Below, piece by piece: positions 24,489 to 33,090 of a stretch of 33,692 nucleotides of DNA. The first letter of the stretch is position 1; every line of letters starts with the position of its first letter. The notes under the pieces are model-generated. The model was given only the letters and a program-made list of their open reading frames with translations. It was not told where the DNA came from and did no database searches. This stretch comes from Candidatus Phocaeicola excrementigallinarum (GTDB lineage: Bacteria; Bacteroidota; Bacteroidia; Bacteroidales; Bacteroidaceae), in assembly GCA_019120125.1 (NCBI GenBank), contig DWVR01000083.1:1-33692 (forward strand), in the 5' to 3' direction. Both the position numbers and the translations under genes were made by a program.

Positions 24489-24644
24489 ATGCCGAATTTT
24501 GAAACAAATCAGAAAGAGAAGGATATGGACTTGAATGTACGGGACAGACGTAAGGCTATAATAGTGGTTTCGGTCATGCTCTTGTTGTCATGCGGTTGTC
24601 TGTTTTTCTTGGGGTACCGGCTTTACATGTATGGAAATTGGTGA
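24489..24644 (+). CDS. Small single-pass membrane protein, 51 aa
   Basis: ATG 24489 to TGA 24644. The N-terminal half is charged (MPNFETNQKEKDMDLNVRDR, then RKA), followed by one strongly hydrophobic helix (about residues 24-42, IIVVSVMLLLSCGCLFFLG) and a short aromatic tail (YRLYMYGNW). The basic cluster before the helix predicts N-in topology by the positive-inside rule. A second start at 24525 (MDLNVRDRR) is possible. I do not recognise the family. It is too short for ordinary gene calling, but its membrane-protein pattern is coherent and the stop precedes a palindromic repeat fit to end transcription. No clear promoter is seen. Confidence 0.5.
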   Translation: MPNFETNQKEKDMDLNVRDRRKAIIVVSVMLLLSCGCLFFLGYRLYMYGNW

Positions 24645-24664
24645 ACAAAGTATTTGAGTGTATG

Positions 24665-24777
24665 AAAAAGAGGGTGCCTAAAAATGAAAATCGGCTATTA
24701 AAAAGTAATGTCATTCTTCACTTTGTTCAGAATGACAAAATGAAAGCCTATTTCTATTTTGATACAGCCTCTTTTTT
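24665..24777. repeat. Nested inverted repeat between convergent genes
   Basis: Outer arms (24665-24696 and about 24745-24777) begin AAAAAGAGGGTGCC and end ATACAGCCTCTTTTTT and match over roughly 24 of 32 positions. Inside lies a perfect 9-bp hairpin, TGTCATTCT (24709-24717) with AGAATGACA (24729-24737), which belongs to the GTCATTCT repeat family at 507 and 18024. T-runs at both outer ends suit bidirectional termination between the 51-aa gene and btuG. Confidence 0.65.
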
Positions 24778-24797
24778 GCCAACATTGGCAATTGGAG

Positions 24798-26900
24798 TTA
24801 TTTCCCTGATGCCTGTTCGCTTGTGATCTCCACTCCCAATACATGCAGGTCCTCTATGCCGCTGATTTCGGTGGAACATTCGCCTATCCATCCGTTTTGC
24901 TGGTTCACCCCGGTATAGATCCGGATAAGGTCAATTCCCGGAAGCGAGACTTCGTTTCCTTCCGCATCCACGGCCCAATCGATGTCGATGGTTGAACCGT
25001 CGGAAGTGTTCGGGGCATTGTCGGCATAACCGAAGGCAAACGGGTAGAGCACATAATAAGTCCCTTGTCCGCTTTCATCGATTCCGTTCTGGGGGAGACG
25101 GCTTCCCTTGAACTTCATTTCCTGTTCCGTTATCCATTGCGGATAATAGGGCTGTGAATGATACATGTTCCGGGTCATATGTCCCTGGTTTCCTTTGTTG
25201 TCCTCCCAACGGATGTTGTCATTGCCTGACTGTTCTTCATTGGGCGCATGATAGACGATCTCATAGTCTCCGTGGTAGAAAAGGGTGTCGGTTCCGGCGT
25301 TCCGGGCCGTTTCATACCACGATTCCTGTGTGGCGTCCCGGTGGGCGCTTCCGGCTATCTCATACCAGACTCCGCCGTCCGCCTTTCCGTCCTTGTCCTC
25401 GTCCAGCGCCACCTGGATGATTCCGGGCTCATAGCCGCCTCCGCCCATGGCGGTAGCCGTACCCTCAAAAGCGTTTCCCAGCACGCGGAAGTCTCTCAGT
25501 CCGGGCCTGTTCTCAATACGGTGGTCGAAGCCTACGATAATGTATCCTCCGTAACCTCCCAGCGACACCATGCCCCTCTTGTTGTTTCCGATGGCTTCGA
25601 GCGCTTTCCGGTTCATGTCGTCCGGCGTGTCGCCTTCCTCATATTTGGGCATCACGTTGACAAACTGGCCCGGAGCCGGCATATATTCTATCACTTTCGT
25701 GATATATGCCGAGGAGGTGGTCTCCTGTGGGGTGTTGTTGTAGTAGAACTCTTCGGTGGTGAAGGCGAAGTGTGCCGGAATGTCACCCGTGCGCACACTC
25801 CATTGCTTTTTCCCGTCGGGTGTGAAGCAATGAAGATATCCGGGGGTGACATAATCGGTGGCGTCGCTCACATAAATCTCTTTGGTTTCCGGGTTGACGG
25901 CAATGCCGTAGGGGAGTTGTATTTCCTGGTCTGTGCCGTCGGTAATGAAATTCTCGGACACAAGCCTTTTTTGCGCGGTGTCATAGATGAAGTAGCCGGT
26001 CTCATTATTTTCTCCTTCATGGTTCCAGGAGGAGGAAAGGATGTAAAGGGAGTCTCCGTCCAGGCACATCTCGTTGGCGGGGATTCCCAGATTTCCGGTT
26101 ACTGTTCCGGTGGCTGTGTCGATGACGTATATGTCTGAGCCGTTTCCGTAATAGTCTCCCCGTGAGGTGACGTAGATGTTCCCTTTCGTGTCTTTTTCCA
26201 TCCGGTGCAGGTTAATGGCCACGTCAATCGTGTTTACCACCTGGAAACTTTCCAGGTCAATCACTGAGACGGTATGGTCGTAGTCGGGATAGCGGTAGCC
26301 TCCTGAGTTGGCTACATACAGCCGTCCGCCGGTGATAACCATTTCTTCCGGTTGATAGCCTACCACTACCTCGCGGGTAATCTGAAGGGTGTTCGTGTCG
26401 AATTCCACCACCTTTCCGGGGCGGGCCTCCGGATCAATCTGTACCGGACCGGCATACGAGCTGACATATGCCTTGTCGCCGTTGAAGGTGATGTAACGGC
26501 AGTTGGTGATGTTTACGCTGCCCAAATGCCTGGCCGTGCGTGCGTCCATCACTTCCACCAGATGTGAGCAGTTGACCACCACATACAATTTCCCGTCGTG
26601 TATCTGTATGTCGTTGCCCACATCACCCAACTCTTTCACGATGCCGGGGTTGCTCTCCGGATAGATGTTGCGCAGATAATACCCTCCCCGTGCGCTGAAG
26701 AAGTCAATCGTACATTTGTTGCTTCCCATATTCCCTTCGTTCAGCAGGAAGAACCCTTCAATATTCCGGGGATCGGTGGGATAGGTTACAAACTCTTTTT
26801 CAGAGTCGAGTACGGGCAGTTCCTTCCGGCATCCGGCAATCAGGGCCAGCGACAGGAGGAAAGGGATAAACAGGTTATTGTAATGTCTCTCGTTTTTCAT
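24798..26900 (-). CDS. btuG: BtuG-like surface B12-binding lipoprotein with extra C-terminal domain
   Basis: 700 residues from ATG 26900 (MKNERHYNN); the frame also has an ATG at 26921 inside a tandem repeat. The lipobox is LIAGC. Residues about 45-400 are a seven-bladed propeller of the BtuG/DUF5074 type, with GFFLLNEGNMGSNKCTIDFF, VKELGDVGNDIQIHDGKLYV, VGYQPEEMVITGGRLYVANS and DHTVSVIDLESF. BtuG captures cobalamin at the surface with very high affinity and passes it to BtuB. Residues about 420-700 are an added domain (GNAFEGTATAMGGGGYEPG, DEDKDGKADGGVWYEIAGSA) of a kind seen in other Bacteroides cell-surface proteins; BtuG2 of B. thetaiotaomicron is, as I recall, much shorter. It follows btuB and falls under the same riboswitch. 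Confidence 0.85.
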   Translation of the reverse strand: MKNERHYNNLFIPFLLSLALIAGCRKELPVLDSEKEFVTYPTDPRNIEGFFLLNEGNMGSNKCTIDFFSARGGYYLRNIYPESNPGIVKELGDVGNDIQIHDGKLYVVVNCSHLVEVMDARTARHLGSVNITNCRYITFNGDKAYVSSYAGPVQIDPEARPGKVVEFDTNTLQITREVVVGYQPEEMVITGGRLYVANSGGYRYPDYDHTVSVIDLESFQVVNTIDVAINLHRMEKDTKGNIYVTSRGDYYGNGSDIYVIDTATGTVTGNLGIPANEMCLDGDSLYILSSSWNHEGENNETGYFIYDTAQKRLVSENFITDGTDQEIQLPYGIAVNPETKEIYVSDATDYVTPGYLHCFTPDGKKQWSVRTGDIPAHFAFTTEEFYYNNTPQETTSSAYITKVIEYMPAPGQFVNVMPKYEEGDTPDDMNRKALEAIGNNKRGMVSLGGYGGYIIVGFDHRIENRPGLRDFRVLGNAFEGTATAMGGGGYEPGIIQVALDEDKDGKADGGVWYEIAGSAHRDATQESWYETARNAGTDTLFYHGDYEIVYHAPNEEQSGNDNIRWEDNKGNQGHMTRNMYHSQPYYPQWITEQEMKFKGSRLPQNGIDESGQGTYYVLYPFAFGYADNAPNTSDGSTIDIDWAVDAEGNEVSLPGIDLIRIYTGVNQQNGWIGECSTEISGIEDLHVLGVEITSEQASGK

Positions 26901-26940
26901 TCTTCGTTCTTCACTCTTCATTCTTCACTCTTCATTCTTC
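26899..26940. repeat. Six-unit heptanucleotide tandem repeat at the btuB-btuG junction
   Basis: Six consecutive 7-base units: ATTCTTC, GTTCTTC, ACTCTTC, ATTCTTC, ACTCTTC, ATTCTTC, with a partial 14-base higher order. On the coding strand each reads GAAGARTG-like, so the tract is purine-rich and offers several ATG/GTG codons and ribosome-binding-like sequence just before btuG. Seven is not a multiple of three, so changes in copy number would shift frames opened inside it. Confidence 0.8.
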
Positions 26941-26943
26941 ATT

Positions 26944-28956
26944 TCAGAACATGTATTGCACGATCAGCCTGAAGTTGATGCCTGGCATGGGATAACAGGA
27001 AACAACCTCATATTGCTGGTTCAGCAGATTGTTGGCTTCCAGTGTGAGCTTCAGCTCGTGCTTGTTGATACGTTGGCTTTTCGATATGGAGCAGTCGCTG
27101 GTGTACCATGAGGGCTGGTAATTGGCCGGCAGGTTGGCCTGCGAGGAATACCGCTCTCCCGTATAGATGAAACTGTAACTGGCTTCCCACGAGCGCCATG
27201 AAAGGCTGATGGCCGCCGAACCGCTGTGCCAGGGGATATAGGGTATCTGTCCTCCATAGAACTCGTCGGTGGGGTCGGTAAAGTCCTGCGCTTTCTGGTA
27301 GGTGTAGTTCAGGCGTCCGCTGAGATTCGTCTCACGTCCCAGTGTCCAGTCGGTTTGGAGAGCCACGTCGACTCCTCTGATCTCCACTTTTCCCAGATTG
27401 ACCATGGTCCATCGGAAAAAGTTAGAGGTGGGGGTCGCCACGATCTTGTTTTCCACTTCATTGTAATATACGTCGGCCTGCAGTTCGACACGTTTCAGCC
27501 ATAAGGCGGGAAACTGCTTTTCGTAGGTCACTCCTAGATTGTATTGGTCGGTGTATTCCGGATCAAGACGGGCGTTGCCGATAAAGGTGTAGTACAGGTC
27601 GTTCAAGGTGGGCATCCGGAAGATCCGTTTATAAAACGCGCGGAAGTCCAGTCCGATTCTTTCAAACGGACGGTAACTCATCACCACCGCCGGGGTCCAT
27701 TCCATCCTGTCGGACGCGGCGTCACCCTTTTCACGCAGACGGTCGGACACGAATGTGCCCAGCAGACTGGCCTGCAGCTTGATATGCCCGAAGTTGAGCG
27801 CGGTGGCGGCGGCGAGAAGTCCGGTGTGGCGGCGCGGATAGACAAAGTCCTTCAGGTTCGCGTTGAGCAGGTTGAACTGCCAGTCGGCCGACAGGTTGAG
27901 GCTCCAGAATGAGGTAAGGTCCAGGCAGTTGGCTGTGGAGGCATACACTTCTTGCTGGCGGTAGATGTTGTTGATGTACATCAGCGACTCGTCCCGCCTG
28001 GGGTCGGCCAGATAGTGCAGGTAGTTGTACGAGTATTTCGCACTCGCCATGAAATGGTATCGTTCCGAGAAATCTTTCCGGAACATTCCCTGGGCGAAGA
28101 AGTCAGCATCCTTCTGGCGGTCCTCGTGTGTGAACTTGTTGCGTACAATCGCGCCGGGATAGCCCCGGTCGGAGAAATAGGCGTAGAGCTTGGTGCGCCA
28201 GTATCCGTCTTTCATATTGCCGTAGAGTCCGTGCTCGATGCGCAGCGCGTTCACGTCTCCGTTCTGGCGTATCGCGGTGGTGTCGTATCCGCCTTCTGTG
28301 GCATAGCGGAACTTGTATTTTCCGGTGGTGTACATGTATTCCGCGCTGAATGAGCTGCTCAGCCTGTCGCTCAGCCTTTGTTCCCAGAGCACCGCCGGGT
28401 TGGCCAGTCCGAACGAGCCGGTCTTGAAAGTGGCCTTGATGTTGAAATCTTTCGTTTCGGTGAATCTCGGTGTCCGTGTCTGGAGATAGATTGTCCCTGC
28501 CGATCCGAAGTCCTTGGCCGACTGGAATACCGCGCTCTTCTGTCCGTTGTAGAGCGTGACGCTCTCCATGTTGTCCAGTGAGAAACGTCCCAGGTCGACA
28601 GTTCCGTTCTGTGCGTTTCCCAGTTCGATACCGTCGTAGAACACTCCCACGTGGTTGGTGCCCATGCTGCGGACATTGATGGTTTTCAGTCCCCCGATGC
28701 CTCCGTAGTCCTTCAGCTGTACCCCGGAGAAATAGCGCAGCGCGTCGGCCACGTTGTGCGAGCCGAGTTGCCGGAGCCGCTCACCCGAGAGTCTCTGTAC
28801 GGGAATGATTTCTTTCTGCAGGGTACGGGCGGTCACGAGCACCTCATCCAGACGTTGGAGGCTGTCTGTCGAGTGTTGCGCGTGGAGCATGGATACGCCG
28901 CTCCATGTCAAAAAGAACAACAATAGCCGGACCATCCGGCTTCTCTGTCCGATCAT
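26944..28956 (-). CDS. btuB: BtuB, TonB-dependent cobalamin transporter
   Basis: 670 residues from ATG 28956 (MIGQRSRMVRLLLFFLTWSG); an upstream in-frame TTG at 28983 lies in the riboswitch terminator and is unlikely, while MVRLLLFF at 28935 is a possible later start. The signal peptide ends near MLHAQ. The TonB box LDEVLVTAR and plug domain (RQLGSHNVADALRYFSGVQL, INVRSMGTNHVGVFYDGIEL, SVTLYNGQKSAVFQSAKDFG) precede a 22-strand barrel ending NFRLIVQYMF. It has no SusC-type N-terminal domain. Identification as BtuB rests on the cobalamin riboswitch in its leader and the btuG gene next to it. It imports B12 using TonB energy. Confidence 0.93.
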   Translation of the reverse strand: MIGQRSRMVRLLLFFLTWSGVSMLHAQHSTDSLQRLDEVLVTARTLQKEIIPVQRLSGERLRQLGSHNVADALRYFSGVQLKDYGGIGGLKTINVRSMGTNHVGVFYDGIELGNAQNGTVDLGRFSLDNMESVTLYNGQKSAVFQSAKDFGSAGTIYLQTRTPRFTETKDFNIKATFKTGSFGLANPAVLWEQRLSDRLSSSFSAEYMYTTGKYKFRYATEGGYDTTAIRQNGDVNALRIEHGLYGNMKDGYWRTKLYAYFSDRGYPGAIVRNKFTHEDRQKDADFFAQGMFRKDFSERYHFMASAKYSYNYLHYLADPRRDESLMYINNIYRQQEVYASTANCLDLTSFWSLNLSADWQFNLLNANLKDFVYPRRHTGLLAAATALNFGHIKLQASLLGTFVSDRLREKGDAASDRMEWTPAVVMSYRPFERIGLDFRAFYKRIFRMPTLNDLYYTFIGNARLDPEYTDQYNLGVTYEKQFPALWLKRVELQADVYYNEVENKIVATPTSNFFRWTMVNLGKVEIRGVDVALQTDWTLGRETNLSGRLNYTYQKAQDFTDPTDEFYGGQIPYIPWHSGSAAISLSWRSWEASYSFIYTGERYSSQANLPANYQPSWYTSDCSISKSQRINKHELKLTLEANNLLNQQYEVVSCYPMPGINFRLIVQYMF

Positions 28957-28974
28957 ACTATATATATAAGGTGT

Positions 28975-29008
28975 AAAAAACAATTAGCCGCATTGTCCTC
29001 GCATGCGG
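28975..29008 (-). terminator. Possible riboswitch expression-platform hairpin
   Basis: On the minus strand CCGCAT (29003-29008) pairs with ATGCGG (28988-28993) around a 9-base loop, then CTAATTG and six T (28980-28975). It follows the aptamer directly and precedes the btuB start by 19 bases, so it may stop transcription or block translation when B12 is bound. The seven bases between stem and T-run weaken the terminator reading. Confidence 0.5.
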
Positions 29009-29020
29009 ATAACATGTAAT

Positions 29021-29199
29021 GCCGGCAGGTCTTCTGACTGACTTCTCTTCCGGAACCTTCCCGATACCGTCTCAGTATCAGTGGTAATGGCCTTTCCGGA
29101 AGATTGCTGAAGCTTCACAGCAGCGGGACTGTCCGGGATTTTCACCCGGTTCCCTTTTAATCCGCCTGTCTGAACAGGCAGGCAGAACCGATCAGGGTG
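29021..29199 (-). ncRNA. Cobalamin (B12) riboswitch
   Basis: Reading the minus strand, the conserved core appears in order: AAAAGGGAACCGGGTGAAAA, CCCGGACAGTCCCGCTGCTG with TGAAG after it, CCATTACCACTGATACTGAG, GGGAAGGTTCCGGAAG and finally AGTCAGTCAGAAGACCTGCC, the B12-box consensus. The aptamer binds adenosylcobalamin or a related form and turns off btuB-btuG when the vitamin is plentiful. Confidence 0.95.
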
Positions 29200-29231
29200 C
29201 AAATGTATGGTTTTTGGGTAGGATATGCAAG
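29200..29231 (-). promoter_or_regulatory. Promoter of the riboswitch-btuB-btuG transcript
   Basis: Minus strand: CTTG (29228-29231, one mismatch to TTTG), 20 bases, then TACATTTG (29200-29207), an exact -7 consensus. The start point would fall just before the aptamer. Confidence 0.6.
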
Positions 29232-29349
29232 AATAGGTCCGGCTTTTTCGGTCTTGGGCATGAAAAAATGTCAGTGTTGTTAATCGGTTCGTTTTCAGAG
29301 TGTTGGACTGATGGACGGGGCTGTCGGCAGGGAAAGGAGGGGCATGTGG

Positions 29350-29440
29350 GAAAACGCCTTGATGTTTTGGGAAAAACGCTTCGGCGTTTCAGGAAAAACG
29401 TAAGGACGTTTCAAGTAAAACGCCTTGACGTTTTTTTTCG
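29350..29440. repeat. Four-unit hairpin array (copy B)
   Basis: Same architecture and spacing as 2750-2838: four AAACG-N6-CGTTT units in 91 bases, ending in the same T-run plus CGG. Pairing is less perfect: units 1-2 pair at the outer AACGCC/GGCGTT, and units 3-4 over most of the stem with several mismatches. The sequence GGCATG just before the array is also shared. It lies between two divergent promoters, where no transcript needs terminating. Confidence 0.75.
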
Positions 29441-29724
29441 GACAATTTGTCAGTCTTGTCGGACTTTAAGGTCCTTGATGTTCCCTTGGACTGATATGAG
29501 AGTCGGTATCCGGTCTTTTTCCTGTCGTATCCTGTCAAAATGAAGCCTGTTTCGGCGTTGATGTTTACATATAGTTAATATGGCTTTCTTGGCGGATAAC
29601 CGGGAGTTGTCTTATAAATTTCGCTTTTTATGCGTGTTGACATGTCATAATACTGTATATTCCTTGTATGTATTGACGATTTATCATGAATTTTCTGGAA
29701 ATATAATATTTTTATATTGAAAAA

Positions 29725-29757
29725 TTTGTATGATATTTACAAATATTTGTATCTTTG
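29725..29757 (+). promoter_or_regulatory. Promoter of the second susCD operon
   Basis: TTTG (29725-29728), 21 bases, TATCTTTG (29750-29757): both elements match consensus. Transcription would begin about 65 bases before the ATG at 29831. The surrounding DNA is very AT-rich, as is common for strong promoters. Confidence 0.75.
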
Positions 29758-29830
29758 GCCAACTATTAAGAAACAAAGGCTCGTGGAACAGTCTTGTGAA
29801 AAGTTTGTTTAATTAATTTGAATAGATTTT

Positions 29831-32800
29831 ATGAAGAGAAGAATTTTTGTGATGCTTTCCATCCTATTTATAGGAATAGGAATGGCGTGGTCTCAGGTGA
29901 GATCGGTGAAGGGAGTCGTCACCTCCTCGGAGGACGGACTGCCTGTAGTTGGGGCGTCTGTCCTGGTGAGCGGTACCACAATGGGTTCGATTACCGATGT
30001 CGACGGTAAGTTCTCCATTTCCAAGGTGCCCTCGTCCGCTGAGACGTTAACCATTTCATATGTCGGCATGAGGACGAAGGTGGTGGCGATCACCTCTGAA
30101 GTGATGCAGATCATATTGGATTCCGATTCCAAGATATTGGATGAGGTGGTGGTAACCGCACAGGGACTTACCCGTCAGGAGAAATCGTTGGGATACTCCA
30201 TCCAGAAGGTGGATGCGGAAGACTTGACCATTGCCCGTCAGACTGACCTGAACAACGCGCTGGCCGGTAAGGTTTCCGGTGTGCGCTTTCTGGGATCGTC
30301 CGGCGCGACATTCGACGGCGGACGCATTGTGCTCCGTGGTACTTCTTCATTGACTGAATCCAGCGGTGTGGAACCGATTTATGTGATAGACGGTGTCATG
30401 TCGGAAGACGCCAATTCCGTGAACATGGACGATGTGGAGTCCATCAACGTCCTGAAAGGCCCTGCCGCAACCGCACTTTACGGTTCGCGAGGCGGTAACG
30501 GAGCGGTGATCATCACCACCAAAGGCGGTTCGGCTTCCTCCACTCCGCACACGGAAATCAACGTGAGCCACACATTCTCTTGGGAGAAGATGTATGACCA
30601 CTATGAGATGCAGAACCAGTACGGTGGTGGTTACTTGGGCGCGGATGCCGAACTTCCGGTGTTCCACTATGACGCGAACAAGCATCCTTCATACCTGCAG
30701 GCATTGGACGGAAAGGCTTACTATGACTATAACAACGACGCGAGCTGGGGTCCCGCTTTCAACGGTCAGCAATATCTGCCGGCATACGCGTGGGATCCGG
30801 AAGACCCGCGCTTCGGTCAGACCACTTCATGGAGTCCGCAGATGAAGCTGAGCGACCTGTTCGAGACCGGTTTCACCAACACCACCAATGTGGCTTTCTC
30901 CCGTTCCGGAAGAAACTTCTCCACACGTGTGTCATTCTCCAATGTGTCACGTCAGGGTATCACTCCGAACAGTGACGCGGCACGCCGTTACCTGTCGGCC
31001 AAAGTGCAGTTCAAGCCCATCGAACGGTTGAAGATTACGGTTGACTACAAGTATACTTACCGCAAGAACCACAACGCGGCGGTGGAAGGTTATCAGGAGC
31101 TGGGTAACGCCCTCTACTCTTACCAGCAGTGGGGACATACCAACGTGAACCTGAAAGACTACAAGAACTATATGCGTGCGGACGGCAGCCATATCTACTG
31201 GAACATCACCAGCCGTGACTCCGACCCGACCAGTCTGGGTGCCGCATTCCACGATAACCCGTACGCGATCTTCAATGAGATCAATACAACGGACACTTAC
31301 CAGTGGAGCCTGTTCAGCGGTGATGCGGAACTGACCATCTGGAAGAACCTGAAGGCCGGTATCCGTGTGAACGGAAATATCCGCAGCGAGAAGATGGAGC
31401 AGGTGGTGCCCAACGGCATGTTCGGACAGACTTCAAAATATCAGCAGGACCAGAACTCGTTCTCTGACATCCAGACTCAGGGACGTATCACATGGGACGA
31501 CCGCTTCGTGAATGACAGGCTGAGCGTGAACGCGGCTCTTTTCTTCGAGGACCGTCAGACCAATCTTGACGAGTTGTCGGGATTCACACGCAATGGACTG
31601 ATCATGAACGGATTCAATAGTCTTGGAGGCTCCATGGGTGATGCCGGAGGCAGCAACTATAAGGAAAAAATCCACGAGCAGAGCATTTATGGAACCGCGT
31701 CTGCAGGATGGGACGACACTTATTATATTGACCTTTCTCTGCGTAACGACTGGAGCTCCGTGCTTCATCCGGACAACAACAGCTACCTGTACGGTGGTCT
31801 GTCGGTAGCGGCCATCGCCAGCAACTGGTTCAAGAACGCCGACTGGCTGGATTTCTGGAAGCTGAGAGCGTCCGTGGCACAGGTCGGTTCAACAATGAGC
31901 CCGTATAACGTGTACAACATCTATTCTATCCGTAACAGCGATGACGAGGTGGTGAAATACAATGGTCTGTCTACCATGTGGACCAACCCGAACCTGCGCG
32001 ATCCGTATATCAAACCGACCATTTCGACCTCATACGAGATCGGTACTGAGTTCCGGATGTTCAACAACCGCTTCTGGGGTGACATCAACTTCTACAACCG
32101 TGACTCCAAGAACCAGATTGTCAACATGAACACCACTCCTGCCAGCGGTTATACCACCCGCAAGATGAATGCCGGTCTGATCCGTAACCGCGGTATCGAG
32201 GTTTCTTTGGGAGGTGAGATTATCCGTACGAAGAACTGGTCATGGGAAGTGAACGCCAATGTCTCTCACAATAATAACACGTTGGAAGAACTGGTGGACG
32301 ACCAGACATCCTACCAGCTTTACTGGATGTCATGGAGCACACGCGTGTATTCGTATGCCGAAGTGGGCAAGCCTATCGGTGTGATCCGCGGTTCGGTATG
32401 GAAGAGAAATCCGGAAGGCCAGCTGATGTTCGGCCAGACTTCAAGCGGAACATATGTTCCTTTGTATGAAAGCTCGGCACAGGAGGAACTGGGCAACATC
32501 CAGCCCGACCTGACAGGAGGTTTCTCTACCACCTTGCGTTATAAAGGCTTTACCTTCGGCGCTTCGCTCGACTTCCAGGTAGGCGGTGTCATGGCTTCCG
32601 CAACCAACATGTTCGGTGAGGCTTCCGGTCTGCTGACTTCCACTACCGGACTGAACGACAAGGGCAATCCGATCCGTAACAGTGTGGAAAACGGTGGCGG
32701 TGTCCGTCTGGACGGTGTGGTGGAGAATGCCGACGGCAGCTACACTCCGGTCACTACCTATATGGACGCGCAGACTTATTACCAGAGCTACAAGTCGCTG

Positions 32801-33070
32801 TTGTGGGAAGACTACGTGTATGACGCAAGCTACGTGAAACTCCGTGAGCTGAGCATTGGCTATACCGTTCCCCAATCGTTCCTGAAACGTCTCAACTGGG
32901 GCGTGAAGCAGGCAAGCATCTCGTTTGTGGCACAGAACCCGTGGCTGATCTACTCGGCTGTTCCGAATGTAGACCCGTCTGAAATGGGTGCCGCTACCGA
33001 AGGCTATATCGAAGGCGGTCAGGCGGCTTCCGTACGCTCTTATGGTTTTACTGTAAATCTTACATTCTAA
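29831..33070 (+). CDS. SusC/RagA-family TonB-linked outer-membrane transporter
   Basis: 1079 residues. The signal peptide (MKRRIFVMLSILFIGIGMAW, cut near SQV) precedes the CarboxypepD-like domain (VKGVVTSSEDGLPVVGASVL), the box DEVVVTAQG, the plug (LAGKVSGVRFLGSSGATFDG, YVIDGVMSEDANSVNMDDVE, INVLKGPAATALYGSRGGNG) and a long barrel ending VRSYGFTVNLTF. Codon choice is regular and GC-rich at third positions, as in highly expressed genes. It pairs with the SusD gene 20 bases downstream. Homologues of this RagA-like type import peptides or glycans; there is no enzyme gene in view to point to the substrate. It is not closely similar in its N-terminal text to the SusC at 19813. Confidence 0.96.
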   Translation: MKRRIFVMLSILFIGIGMAWSQVRSVKGVVTSSEDGLPVVGASVLVSGTTMGSITDVDGKFSISKVPSSAETLTISYVGMRTKVVAITSEVMQIILDSDSKILDEVVVTAQGLTRQEKSLGYSIQKVDAEDLTIARQTDLNNALAGKVSGVRFLGSSGATFDGGRIVLRGTSSLTESSGVEPIYVIDGVMSEDANSVNMDDVESINVLKGPAATALYGSRGGNGAVIITTKGGSASSTPHTEINVSHTFSWEKMYDHYEMQNQYGGGYLGADAELPVFHYDANKHPSYLQALDGKAYYDYNNDASWGPAFNGQQYLPAYAWDPEDPRFGQTTSWSPQMKLSDLFETGFTNTTNVAFSRSGRNFSTRVSFSNVSRQGITPNSDAARRYLSAKVQFKPIERLKITVDYKYTYRKNHNAAVEGYQELGNALYSYQQWGHTNVNLKDYKNYMRADGSHIYWNITSRDSDPTSLGAAFHDNPYAIFNEINTTDTYQWSLFSGDAELTIWKNLKAGIRVNGNIRSEKMEQVVPNGMFGQTSKYQQDQNSFSDIQTQGRITWDDRFVNDRLSVNAALFFEDRQTNLDELSGFTRNGLIMNGFNSLGGSMGDAGGSNYKEKIHEQSIYGTASAGWDDTYYIDLSLRNDWSSVLHPDNNSYLYGGLSVAAIASNWFKNADWLDFWKLRASVAQVGSTMSPYNVYNIYSIRNSDDEVVKYNGLSTMWTNPNLRDPYIKPTISTSYEIGTEFRMFNNRFWGDINFYNRDSKNQIVNMNTTPASGYTTRKMNAGLIRNRGIEVSLGGEIIRTKNWSWEVNANVSHNNNTLEELVDDQTSYQLYWMSWSTRVYSYAEVGKPIGVIRGSVWKRNPEGQLMFGQTSSGTYVPLYESSAQEELGNIQPDLTGGFSTTLRYKGFTFGASLDFQVGGVMASATNMFGEASGLLTSTTGLNDKGNPIRNSVENGGGVRLDGVVENADGSYTPVTTYMDAQTYYQSYKSLLWEDYVYDASYVKLRELSIGYTVPQSFLKRLNWGVKQASISFVAQNPWLIYSAVPNVDPSEMGAATEGYIEGGQAASVRSYGFTVNLTF

Positions 33071-33090
33071 ATTAAAAGCATTTGTTGATT

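Larger units (their letters stand above)
29208..29830. other. 623-base divergent intergenic region
   Basis: It holds the upstream part of the btuB promoter at the left, hairpin array B (29350-29440) and the susC promoter (29725-29757). 29441-29720 is AT-rich with no gene seen. The open frame 29214-29543 on the plus strand runs through the hairpin array and is considered spurious. Confidence 0.5.
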
